Positions 1 through 4,940 of a DNA stretch of 5,285 bases are shown piece by piece; positions within the stretch are counted from its first letter, which is position 1; every line of letters begins with the position of its first letter. The stretch spans positions 1 to 5,285 of the forward strand of contig CALZIG010000055.1 of the NCBI GenBank assembly GCA_945787585.1, given 5' to 3'. The stretch comes from an uncultured Gammaproteobacteria bacterium. Its GTDB lineage: Bacteria > Pseudomonadota > Gammaproteobacteria > SZUA-140. A program made the position numbers and the translations under genes. The notes beneath the pieces are model-generated. The model saw nothing but the letters and a program-made list of their open reading frames with translations, ran no database searches and was not told the DNA's origin.

Positions 1-990
1 GAGTTGATCGAACAGACGCGCGCCACGCTGGCCTACGAAACTGCCGCCATCCCGATGGGACGCGCAGCACAGATGCCCAGTCAAATAATGGATCGCTTCG
101 TTACCATCCCGAGCCACCGCAGAAACCTCACCCGCCTGCTGCGCCTCTATCAGGGCAGCGGCCTCGGCTGGCTGGTACGCCACAGCGGGCTGCTGCGCCC
201 ACTGCGGCTACAGCGCCTCGAAGGGGTGCTGCCGCCGCTCGGCGCCGCGCTGCCGCCGCAGGATTACTACCCAGCTATCGGTACGCAAAAAGGCGACGTT
301 GGCCTGTTTGTTGGCTGCATGGGTGATTCGCTCGTCACCACGACGATACACGCAGCGATTCGGCTGCTGACACACCTCGGCTACGGGGTGCATCTGCCGG
401 CCAGGCAGAACTGTTGTGGCGCCCTGCACCTGCATCGCGGCGAGCTTGAACAGGCAGAAGCGCTTGCCAACGAAAATCGCACCGCGTTTAGTGCGCTCAA
501 GCTCGACGCACTCATCTACTGCGCCAGCGGTTGCGGTAGCACGCTGCAAAAGATGGCGCAGGTGGGCAGCAACGACGCGCCCATCATCGAGATCGGGCAA
601 TTTCTGTCGCAGATTGAGTGGCCCGAAGCGCTCAACTTGCGCCCCCTAGGCAAACAGATCGCGATTCATCTGCCGTGCAGCCTCAACCATGTACTGCATC
701 AGGGCCACGCCCCCGCGGCGCTGCTGTCAAAGATCCCCGGCGTCAAACTGGTGCCCCTGCCGGATAATCAGAACTGCTGCGGCGCTGCGGGTGATTATAT
801 GATCCGCCACCCTGAAATCGCCGACAATCTACGTGAAAATAAATTACGTCAGCTAGACACCATCCGCCCCGATATTCTGGTCAGCTCGAATATCGGCTGT
901 GCCTTGCACATTGCCGCGGGACTGCGTGAGAAGGGGTTAAAGATAGAGGTGATTCACCCGGTGACCCTACTGGCGCGGCAGCTACCGTAG
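1..990 (+). CDS. glcF: Glycolate oxidase iron-sulfur subunit GlcF, 5'-truncated by window edge
   Basis: This is the electron-transfer subunit of glycolate oxidase (GlcDEF), which oxidises glycolate to glyoxylate and passes electrons towards the quinone pool. The frame is open to base 1, so the TTG at base 4 is not the start. Counting residues from that TTG, two cysteine-rich CCG domains are visible. The first has Cys105, Cys137-Cys138 and Cys173/Cys177 (NCCGALHLHRGE, CASGCGS). The second has Cys225, Cys258-Cys259 and Cys299 (LPCSLNH, NCCGAAGDYM, NIGC). These blocks and the C-terminal HPVTLLARQL match GlcF as I remember it from E. coli. GlcF is usually about 400 residues. The missing 75-80 N-terminal residues would carry the two ferredoxin-type 4Fe-4S motifs, and the first visible residues (ELIEQTRA) are what normally follows the second motif. 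All expected cysteines in the visible part are present. The gene converges on coq7. Other CCG-domain proteins (LutA/LldE, GlpC) are less likely, given the NCCGAAGDY and NIGC context. glcD and glcE would be expected upstream but lie outside the window. Confidence 0.88.
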   Translation, partial: ELIEQTRATLAYETAAIPMGRAAQMPSQIMDRFVTIPSHRRNLTRLLRLYQGSGLGWLVRHSGLLRPLRLQRLEGVLPPLGAALPPQDYYPAIGTQKGDVGLFVGCMGDSLVTTTIHAAIRLLTHLGYGVHLPARQNCCGALHLHRGELEQAEALANENRTAFSALKLDALIYCASGCGSTLQKMAQVGSNDAPIIEIGQFLSQIEWPEALNLRPLGKQIAIHLPCSLNHVLHQGHAPAALLSKIPGVKLVPLPDNQNCCGAAGDYMIRHPEIADNLRENKLRQLDTIRPDILVSSNIGCALHIAAGLREKGLKIEVIHPVTLLARQLP

Positions 991-1000
991 AAAAATAAGT

Positions 1001-1028
1001 AGCGTGGGTTGAGCCCTCAGCGAAACCC
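1001..1028. repeat. Imperfect hairpin resembling a dispersed intergenic repeat
   Basis: The convergent spacer between glcF and coq7 contains GGGTT (1006-1010) and AACCC (1024-1028). Inside them are GA/GA and GC/GC and the loop CCTCA, giving a stem with a tandem G-A mismatch. This matches the core of a repeat I recall as common between genes in many proteobacteria (GGGTTGAGC...GCGAAACCC). In typical copies the flanks also pair, but here GTAGCGT on the left faces GGGGAAAC on the right, so the outer stem is lost. No T-run follows, so it is a poor intrinsic terminator on either strand. It may still separate the two convergent transcripts. The rest of the 66-base spacer shows nothing else clear. 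Confidence 0.5.
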
Positions 1029-1056
1029 GGGGAAACAGTCCATTCCTGGATCAGAC

Positions 1057-1701
1057 TTAGAGCCAATAAGCGGTTTTGGTCATCACCTTGGACGTCAGCT
1101 GCATCATCGCTTTAATTGGCGCGGGCAGGTCAACACCGCCAGCCTCCATCGCCATATGGCCGTGATGTGTCTCGTCCTCTTTCATCTGCTCGAGGATCTT
1201 ACGACTTCTGAGATCTTTTTCGGGGATCTGCTCAAGGTGTTCTTCCAGATGACTGATCACCTGACGTTCGGTTTCAGCCACAAAGCCGAGGCTCCACTTA
1301 TCACCGACCTTCCCCGCCAGCGCACCCATCGCCAGCGAACCGCCATACCATAGCGGGTTCAATAGACTGGTATGACTGCCGAGTTCGGTAACACGCCGCT
1401 CACACCACTCAAGGTGGTCGTTCTCTTCCAGCGCTGCGCGCTCCATCTTGTCGCGCACATCCGGTAATTTTGCGGTTAGCGCCTGCCCCTGATAGAGCGC
1501 CTGCGCCGCAACCTCACCGGCGTGATTGATGCGCATCAGCCGTACCGCCAGCTGCCTCTCTTCATCCGAGAGCTCGGCCTCTGTCGCACCATCCGCAGGA
1601 TTGGGGCGCTCGCTGACCACCGGCTTACCAAAGACGGTGCGCAGGCCGTGATCGAGATTCATCAACAGTTGATCAAAGGGGGTGTAATTTCGATTAGCCA
1701 T
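1057..1701 (-). CDS. coq7: Coq7-type demethoxyubiquinone hydroxylase (2-polyprenyl-3-methyl-6-methoxy-1,4-benzoquinone monooxygenase)
   Basis: This di-iron monooxygenase carries out the last ring hydroxylation of ubiquinone synthesis: O2-dependent hydroxylation of demethoxyubiquinone at the membrane surface. The 214-residue length matches Pseudomonas Coq7 (about 215). All six expected iron ligands are visible: Glu63 (INHAGEVAAQALYQGQ), Glu93 and His96 (EENDHLEW), Glu145 (ETERQV), and Glu177 and His180 (EDETHHGH). The C-terminus KVMTKTAYWL is also typical of the family. The first ATG is the only upstream start available: an in-frame TGA lies 15 codons before it, with no ATG, GTG or TTG between. 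No good Shine-Dalgarno sequence precedes it. It is the last of three co-oriented genes (OsmC-like, VOC, coq7), 60 bases after the VOC stop, so it is probably in the same transcript. The use of Coq7 rather than the flavin-dependent UbiF is known to vary among proteobacteria, and the O2 requirement implies aerobic growth. Confidence 0.96.
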   Translation of the reverse strand: MANRNYTPFDQLLMNLDHGLRTVFGKPVVSERPNPADGATEAELSDEERQLAVRLMRINHAGEVAAQALYQGQALTAKLPDVRDKMERAALEENDHLEWCERRVTELGSHTSLLNPLWYGGSLAMGALAGKVGDKWSLGFVAETERQVISHLEEHLEQIPEKDLRSRKILEQMKEDETHHGHMAMEAGGVDLPAPIKAMMQLTSKVMTKTAYWL

Positions 1702-1761
1702 GCGACAAAGATACCGAGATCGGCAGAGTGAGACAAGCCCGGCTCAAAGTAATATCCCTCA

Positions 1762-2166
1762 TCAACATTTATCCGAAATAGGCGGGTGATAGATCATCTG
1801 CACCGTATTACCGTCCGGATCGTGACAATAAAAGCTACGCGCGCCGTCGCGATGGGTGCGCGGCGTGGTCATCATCACCACATCAAGGCCGCTCATATAT
1901 TCAAACCAGTGATCGACATCCTGCGGCGTTTTGATGATAAAGCCGATATGATCCAGCCGCTGCTGCCCTTCGGGTGGATTAAAGCCCTCCGGCGCGCGAT
2001 GCAGTGCAAGATTGTCCGCACCCGAACAGAGATAGAGATTATCGCTATCTGGCCGCCACTCGATGGCCATCCCGATAATCTCTGTGTAAAAATGCTCACA
2101 TGCATCAAAATCGCGCACATAAAGCGCCACGTGGCGCATTCCACCGATGGCGGCTGGCTTTTCCAT
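1762..2166 (-). CDS. VOC-superfamily (glyoxalase/dioxygenase fold) protein, substrate unknown
   Basis: This 134-residue soluble protein has one full vicinal-oxygen-chelate domain built of two beta-alpha-beta-beta-beta modules. The first module starts at MRHVALYVRD (residues 10-19) with FYTEIIGMAIEW. The second starts at LDHIGFIIKTPQDVD (71-85) and ends in the signature HDPDGNTVQMIYHPP (115-129). By position, the likely metal ligands are His12, His56, His73 and Gln123. The fourth position is more often Glu in the superfamily, but Gln also serves as a ligand in some glyoxalases. The protein could therefore bind a divalent metal; its reaction (isomerase, lyase, extradiol dioxygenase or resistance-type) cannot be read from sequence. 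The start is well supported by AGAGGA (complement of 2174-2179) seven bases before the ATG. It lies 48 bases downstream of the OsmC-like gene and 60 bases upstream of coq7, suggesting one operon. It is not glyoxalase I (GloA) as I know it, because the flanking motifs differ. Confidence 0.85.
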   Translation of the reverse strand: MEKPAAIGGMRHVALYVRDFDACEHFYTEIIGMAIEWRPDSDNLYLCSGADNLALHRAPEGFNPPEGQQRLDHIGFIIKTPQDVDHWFEYMSGLDVVMMTTPRTHRDGARSFYCHDPDGNTVQMIYHPPISDKC

Positions 2167-2193
2167 TCAAACGTCCTCTAAATAAACTATTTC

Positions 2194-2217
2194 CAGATAT
2201 CTTTACAGGTATCTTTA
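2194..2217. repeat. 12-base tandem duplication spanning the stop of the OsmC-like gene
   Basis: CAGATATCTTTA (2194-2205) is followed immediately by CAGGTATCTTTA (2206-2217), matching at 11 of 12 positions. The second unit contains the stop codon of the OsmC-like gene (complement of TTA at 2215-2217). The first unit carries an equivalent TTA at 2203-2205. Because the period is a multiple of three, the minus-strand gene reads TAA, three codons, TAA in the same frame. The flanks do not continue the repeat, so there are only two units. Confidence 0.8.
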
Positions 2218-2634
2218 ATCAACTTCGACAATCTCGAAATCGTGCGTCACATCAGCGACCTGCGCCAACATGATCGACGCAGAGCAGTATTTCTCAGCCG
2301 TCAACGACACCGCACGCGCCACCGCCTTTTCAGAGAGTCCTTTGCCACTAATGACAAAATGGATGTGAATACTGGTAAAGACCTTTGGTTGCGTCTCGGC
2401 ACGCACCGCCGTCACCTCAGCCACGCAATCAGTGATCGGCTGACGCGATTTTTTCAGAATGCTGACCACATCAAAGGAAGTACAACCGCCGGTGCCGAGC
2501 AGTAGCATCTCCATCGGGCGAATCCCCAGATTACGGCCACCCGCTTCTGGCGGCCCGTCCATCACCACTGTGTGACCACTGCCAGACTCGCCGACAAACA
2601 TCACATCCTCCACCCATTTCACACGCACCTTCAT
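2215..2634 (-). CDS. OsmC/Ohr-family protein, YhfA-like
   Basis: This 139-residue member of the OsmC/Ohr superfamily is closest to E. coli YhfA (about 134 residues). Shared blocks include VKWVEDVMFVGESGSGH at the N-terminus, RPMEMLLLGTGGCTSFDVVSIL (residues 39-60) and ARAVSLTAEKYCSASIML (106-123). The two cysteines that define the family's redox site, Cys51 and Cys117, are both present. OsmC and Ohr reduce organic hydroperoxides with these paired thiols. For the YhfA branch the physiological substrate is not established to my knowledge, so a peroxidase role here is inference. The start is supported by AGAGGG (complement of 2641-2646) six bases before the ATG. The gene is divergent from crp across 135 bases, the arrangement of yhfA and crp in E. 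coli. It is probably the first gene of the OsmC-VOC-coq7 unit. Its 3' end lies within a 12-base tandem duplication that supplies a second in-frame stop. Confidence 0.93.
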   Translation of the reverse strand: MKVRVKWVEDVMFVGESGSGHTVVMDGPPEAGGRNLGIRPMEMLLLGTGGCTSFDVVSILKKSRQPITDCVAEVTAVRAETQPKVFTSIHIHFVISGKGLSEKAVARAVSLTAEKYCSASIMLAQVADVTHDFEIVEVD

Positions 2635-2673
2635 CTTTCACCCTCTTCAAATCGCTTAAACTACCGATAAGTA

Positions 2674-2684
2674 TGTATGATACA
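2674..2684. promoter_or_regulatory. Short palindrome upstream of the crp -35, candidate operator
   Basis: TGTAT-G-ATACA is a perfect 5+1+5 inverted repeat ending two bases before the proposed -35 of the crp promoter. A second small inverted repeat, TTGG-GAA-CCAA (2687-2697), overlaps that -35. Neither matches the CRP consensus TGTGA-N6-TCACA. I see no convincing CRP site in this divergent region. A regulator-binding role is a guess from position and symmetry only. An 11-base palindrome can occur by chance in AT-rich DNA. Confidence 0.3.
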
Positions 2685-2686
2685 CC

Positions 2687-2716
2687 TTGGGAACCAAAAT
2701 ATTGCTGCGATATAAT
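2687..2716 (+). promoter_or_regulatory. Probable sigma-70 promoter of crp
   Basis: The -35-like TTGGGA (2687-2692, 4 of 6 consensus) and a perfect -10 TATAAT (2711-2716) are separated by 18 bases. Transcription would start near 2723 and leave a leader of about 47 bases before crp. This is the strongest promoter-like sequence in the window. On the opposite strand, for the OsmC-like operon, the best pair I can find is weak: TTGGTT with a 16-base spacer to CATACT, both inside 2670-2697. If real, the two promoters would overlap face to face. Confidence 0.6.
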
Positions 2717-2769
2717 AATTATGGTGTGTATCGCCGCATCCCAATTCGAAGCAAAGGTGAAGTAAGCGT

Positions 2770-3414
2770 ATGGCTATAATTGAAGAAAAATCGGATAAGC
2801 TCTCAACCACCATTGAGCGTTTTTTGCAGCACTGTCACCGTCGGCGCTACCCCGCAAAGAGCGTAATCATCTATGCGGGCGATGCGCCAGATTCGCTCTA
2901 TTATATTGTTGAAGGTTCTGTCACGGTGCTGATCGAAGATGAAGACGATGGCAATGAAATCGTGCTCGCCTACCTCAATGCCGGTGATTTTTTCGGTGAA
3001 ATGGGCCTCTTCGATGGACAGAAAAAACGCAGCGCATGGGTGCGCGCGAAATCTCAATGCGAACTGGCCGAGATCAATTACAGCAAATTCCGCACCCTCG
3101 CTGCCGAATACCCCGACATCCTTTTTGCACTCTCATCACAGATGGCCATACGACTGCGCCGCACCAGCGGCATGGTCGGACGACTCGCCTTTATGGATGT
3201 TGCCGGACGCATCGCAGGCACCCTGCTTGATCTCTGCAAGGAACCGGACGCGATCACTCATCCCGATGGGATGCAGATCAAGATCACCCGCCAGGAAATT
3301 GGGCGCATCGTCGGCTGCTCGCGTGAGATGGCAGGGCGCGTACTGAAAACAATGGAAGAGCAGAACCTGATCACCGCTCAAGGTAAGACTATCGTCGTCT
3401 TCGGCACACGTTAA
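2770..3414 (+). CDS. crp: cAMP-activated global regulator, CRP/Vfr family
   Basis: This 214-residue cytoplasmic dimeric transcription factor resembles E. coli CRP and Pseudomonas Vfr (also 214). The N-terminal cyclic-nucleotide domain keeps the cAMP contacts Gly76-Glu77 (GEMGLF), Arg87-Ser88 (RSAW) and Thr132-Ser133, equivalent to E. coli Gly71-Glu72, Arg82-Ser83 and Thr127-Ser128. The dimer helix runs through about residues 116-142. The C-terminal winged helix-turn-helix ([21 protein letters not shown]) has the DNA-reading residues Arg185, Glu186 and Arg190 of the CRP class, so a TGTGA/TCACA-type site is predicted. The RNA-polymerase contact surfaces are also kept: AR1 (THPDG, 163-167) and AR2 (His21, His23, Glu101, Lys106). 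It should therefore support both class I and class II activation. AAGGTGA (2754-2760) lies nine bases before the ATG. The gene is monocistronic, with its own promoter upstream and a strong hairpin terminator 20 bases after the stop. SREMAGR differs slightly from E. coli SRETVGR and is nearer the Vfr form SREMVGR. In pseudomonads the symbol vfr would be used. Confidence 0.97.
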   Translation: MAIIEEKSDKLSTTIERFLQHCHRRRYPAKSVIIYAGDAPDSLYYIVEGSVTVLIEDEDDGNEIVLAYLNAGDFFGEMGLFDGQKKRSAWVRAKSQCELAEINYSKFRTLAAEYPDILFALSSQMAIRLRRTSGMVGRLAFMDVAGRIAGTLLDLCKEPDAITHPDGMQIKITRQEIGRIVGCSREMAGRVLKTMEEQNLITAQGKTIVVFGTR

Positions 3415-3433
3415 AAATATTACAACCATAAAA

Positions 3434-3466
3434 AAACGGCAGGGGTTATTTTAACCCCTGCCGTTT
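3434..3466. terminator. Bidirectional intrinsic terminator between crp and the outer-membrane protein gene
   Basis: A perfect 15-base inverted repeat (3434-3448 and 3452-3466) encloses a TTT loop, with the core GGCAGGGGTTA pairing with TAACCCCTGCC. On the plus strand the GC stem is followed by TTTCTGTTTT. On the minus strand it is followed by six T residues (complement of 3431-3436). It lies 20 bases beyond the crp stop and about 25 bases beyond the stop of the convergent gene, so it can end both transcripts. Confidence 0.93.
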
Positions 3467-3491
3467 CTGTTTTCGAAACCGGCAATAAATG

Positions 3492-4805
3492 CTAGAAACG
3501 AAATCCTGTCTGGAACGACACCCCCACCTCATCGGCATTCCCAGCCACCGCCACATCGACATGAACACCGAATGGTGACAATCCTAATCCAGCGGTCACA
3601 ATACTGGTATCACTGTCACTCATGTTAAGGCGGTAGCCAGCGCGTACCTGAATCATATCCCACGCATCAAATTCAACCCCGAGCCCGGCATACTGCGTCT
3701 CTTTATCAAACCCTTTACCAGTGATTGAATCCTTAATGATCGGATCATTCTCGATCAAGTCAAGATCAAACGCTACCGTATACCACTCCTGCTGATGCGA
3801 AACACCCGCCCTCACCTGCGGCTTAATCTCAAATAGATTACCTCGAATTGTCTTAAATTCCTGCCCAATCAAGTTTTTGATCACAAGCCCGGTCTTCCAG
3901 CCATTGCCATAATCCATGGCAATGCCGATATCGAGATCAAAACCGGAATCGTCGAGCTTGCCGTTATCCAGGTCGATATCAGCCTCATCAAGGCTGGTCG
4001 TTGTCGGGTCAGTCTCGTCACCAAAACGAAAGTCATAGGTCTCGGCCTTAACGTATTTAGGCGTGATGCCAATTGCAACAGCATGGCCACCGATATTAAC
4101 TTCGCGCGCCAAAGAGAGACCCACTTCCTGAATGCCGGCGAAGCGAGCATCAATGGCAGATTCCAACGTTGGATCGCTGGTCAAAGGGTCAGTCACTGCA
4201 AGTGTTGCCAAGGTATCGGAGACCGCCTGAAGATTTGCCAGGTCTGTTGAAGAAATAGCAGCTTGCGTTCCACCCACTACCCAACCACGCAGATATAATG
4301 ATGCACCCACTTTTTTACTCGGAATACCGATCATCAAGCCCGCTTCAAGCTCGGCAATCAACGCCTTATTATTGAGTTTTCCTAACCCTGAGATCAAGTT
4401 GTTGGTGGCATCTATCATGGGTTGTCTCGCCGCATTTAATGCCGCTGCATCATTGGCAGTATTTGCAGCGTTAATTGCAGTCACAGCTTGATCATAAGCA
4501 TCGATGTAATTCCCACTATCAAACTCATCAACCGCATCTATAAATTCATCCGGATCCGAGATTCGCACGCCGAAAATTGGAAACTCAAGACTGAAATCCT
4601 CATCCTCATGGGCAGTCGCCAATAGCGAAGGATTAAAAAAACCGGCATTGGCGCTGGTGCCGGAGGCAACCCCGGTACCGCCCATGCCAAATGAACGAGG
4701 TTCAAAAGAGCTAAAAGGGGCCGCAGCAACTGAACCCGCCGCCGCACACAAGATGCCACATATCGTGGCCTGTAGGATTTTTCTTGATAGAATTTTGCTG
4801 GACAT
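3492..4805 (-). CDS. Outer-membrane beta-barrel protein, TraF_2 ('conjugal transfer TraF') family
   Basis: This is a predicted outer-membrane barrel of 437 residues from the ATG. A classic signal peptide (KILSRKILQATICGILCAAAG) ends in an AxA site, probably cleaved after Ala29. The mature N-terminus FEPRSFGMGGTGVASG..ANAGFFNPSLLA is the hallmark of the TraF_2/FadL-like group, in which an N-terminal plug leads into amphipathic strands. VRISDPDEFIDAVDEF is typical of the TraF_2 subgroup, from memory. Residues about 83-155 form an Ala/Asn/Asp-rich, probably helical segment. Residues about 263-292 are very acidic and may be a loop or metal-binding turn. The chain ends in alternating hydrophobic strands and a terminal Phe (SFQTGFRF), the usual signal for barrel assembly. 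Despite the family name, no conjugation genes are nearby and its function is unknown; transport or envelope maintenance is inference. The start rests on AAGGA seven bases before the ATG; a GTG one codon upstream would leave only four. The DNA is more AT-rich than glcF or crp. It is transcribed in the same direction as trpC, 135 bases downstream of it. Confidence 0.78.
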   Translation of the reverse strand: MSSKILSRKILQATICGILCAAAGSVAAAPFSSFEPRSFGMGGTGVASGTSANAGFFNPSLLATAHEDEDFSLEFPIFGVRISDPDEFIDAVDEFDSGNYIDAYDQAVTAINAANTANDAAALNAARQPMIDATNNLISGLGKLNNKALIAELEAGLMIGIPSKKVGASLYLRGWVVGGTQAAISSTDLANLQAVSDTLATLAVTDPLTSDPTLESAIDARFAGIQEVGLSLAREVNIGGHAVAIGITPKYVKAETYDFRFGDETDPTTTSLDEADIDLDNGKLDDSGFDLDIGIAMDYGNGWKTGLVIKNLIGQEFKTIRGNLFEIKPQVRAGVSHQQEWYTVAFDLDLIENDPIIKDSITGKGFDKETQYAGLGVEFDAWDMIQVRAGYRLNMSDSDTSIVTAGLGLSPFGVHVDVAVAGNADEVGVSFQTGFRF

Positions 4806-4809
4806 CACG

Positions 4810-4817
4810 CCTTCCTT
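4810..4817 (-). promoter_or_regulatory. Shine-Dalgarno deciding the start of the TraF_2-family gene
   Basis: On the minus strand AAGGAAGG precedes CGTG and then ATG. AAGGA stands seven bases from the ATG at 4805, but only four bases from the alternative GTG at 4808. The ATG is therefore the better start. Confidence 0.7.
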
Positions 4818-4852
4818 TTTTGTTAGTCAAAGAAAAACAGAGCAGCCATCCC

Positions 4853-4880
4853 AGTATAAAAAGACTCAACTCCCTGTTAC
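4853..4880 (-). promoter_or_regulatory. Weak candidate promoter for the TraF_2-family gene
   Basis: On the minus strand GTAACA (complement of 4875-4880, 4 of 6 for -35) and TATACT (complement of 4853-4858, 5 of 6 for -10) are 16 bases apart. They would give a leader of about 40 bases. Separate transcription from trpC is plausible, given the 135-base gap. The -35 match is modest, so the assignment is tentative. Confidence 0.35.
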
Positions 4881-4900
4881 CTTATATATCTTTCACTTAT

Positions 4901-4917
4901 CGACGGGATACCCATCG
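4901..4917 (-). other. Small hairpin downstream of trpC, no T-tract
   Basis: In the minus-strand transcript CGAUGGG-UAU-CCCGUCG folds into a seven-pair stem with one G-U wobble, starting 23 bases after the trpC stop. It is followed by AUAAGUGAAAG, with no U-run. It is therefore more likely an RNA-stabilising or attenuating 3' structure than a normal intrinsic terminator, or it is chance. On the plus strand the wobble becomes a C-A mismatch, which favours a minus-strand role. Confidence 0.3.
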
Positions 4918-4940
4918 GCTTTAATAGTGATTAGATAGCA

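Noticed and set aside
208..600. Open frame of 130 codons on the minus strand inside glcF
   Set aside because: It is antisense to a gene with clear family motifs, its product has no recognisable domain, and GC-rich codon bias readily creates such antisense frames.
1009..1353. Open frame of 114 codons on the plus strand over coq7
   Set aside because: It is antisense to Coq7, whose six iron ligands are all present, and has no ribosome site or domain.
1786..2181. Open frame of 131 codons on the plus strand across the VOC gene
   Set aside because: It lies opposite a well-supported VOC gene and its His/Ile-rich product resembles no family. It is a shadow frame.
2725..2745. Possible CRP site near TGTGTATCGCCGCATC in the crp leader
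   Set aside because: The left half resembles TGTGA, but the right half (GCATC) does not match TCACA, so the symmetry is missing.
3492..4805. Reading the TraF-family gene as evidence of a conjugative plasmid or integrative element
   Set aside because: The family name is inherited. There are no other transfer genes, relaxase, integrase or attachment sites in the window, and the neighbours are chromosomal housekeeping genes.
4901..4917. The hairpin after trpC as a standard intrinsic terminator
   Set aside because: There is no U-run after the stem and the stem is short, so it is listed only as a low-confidence structure.
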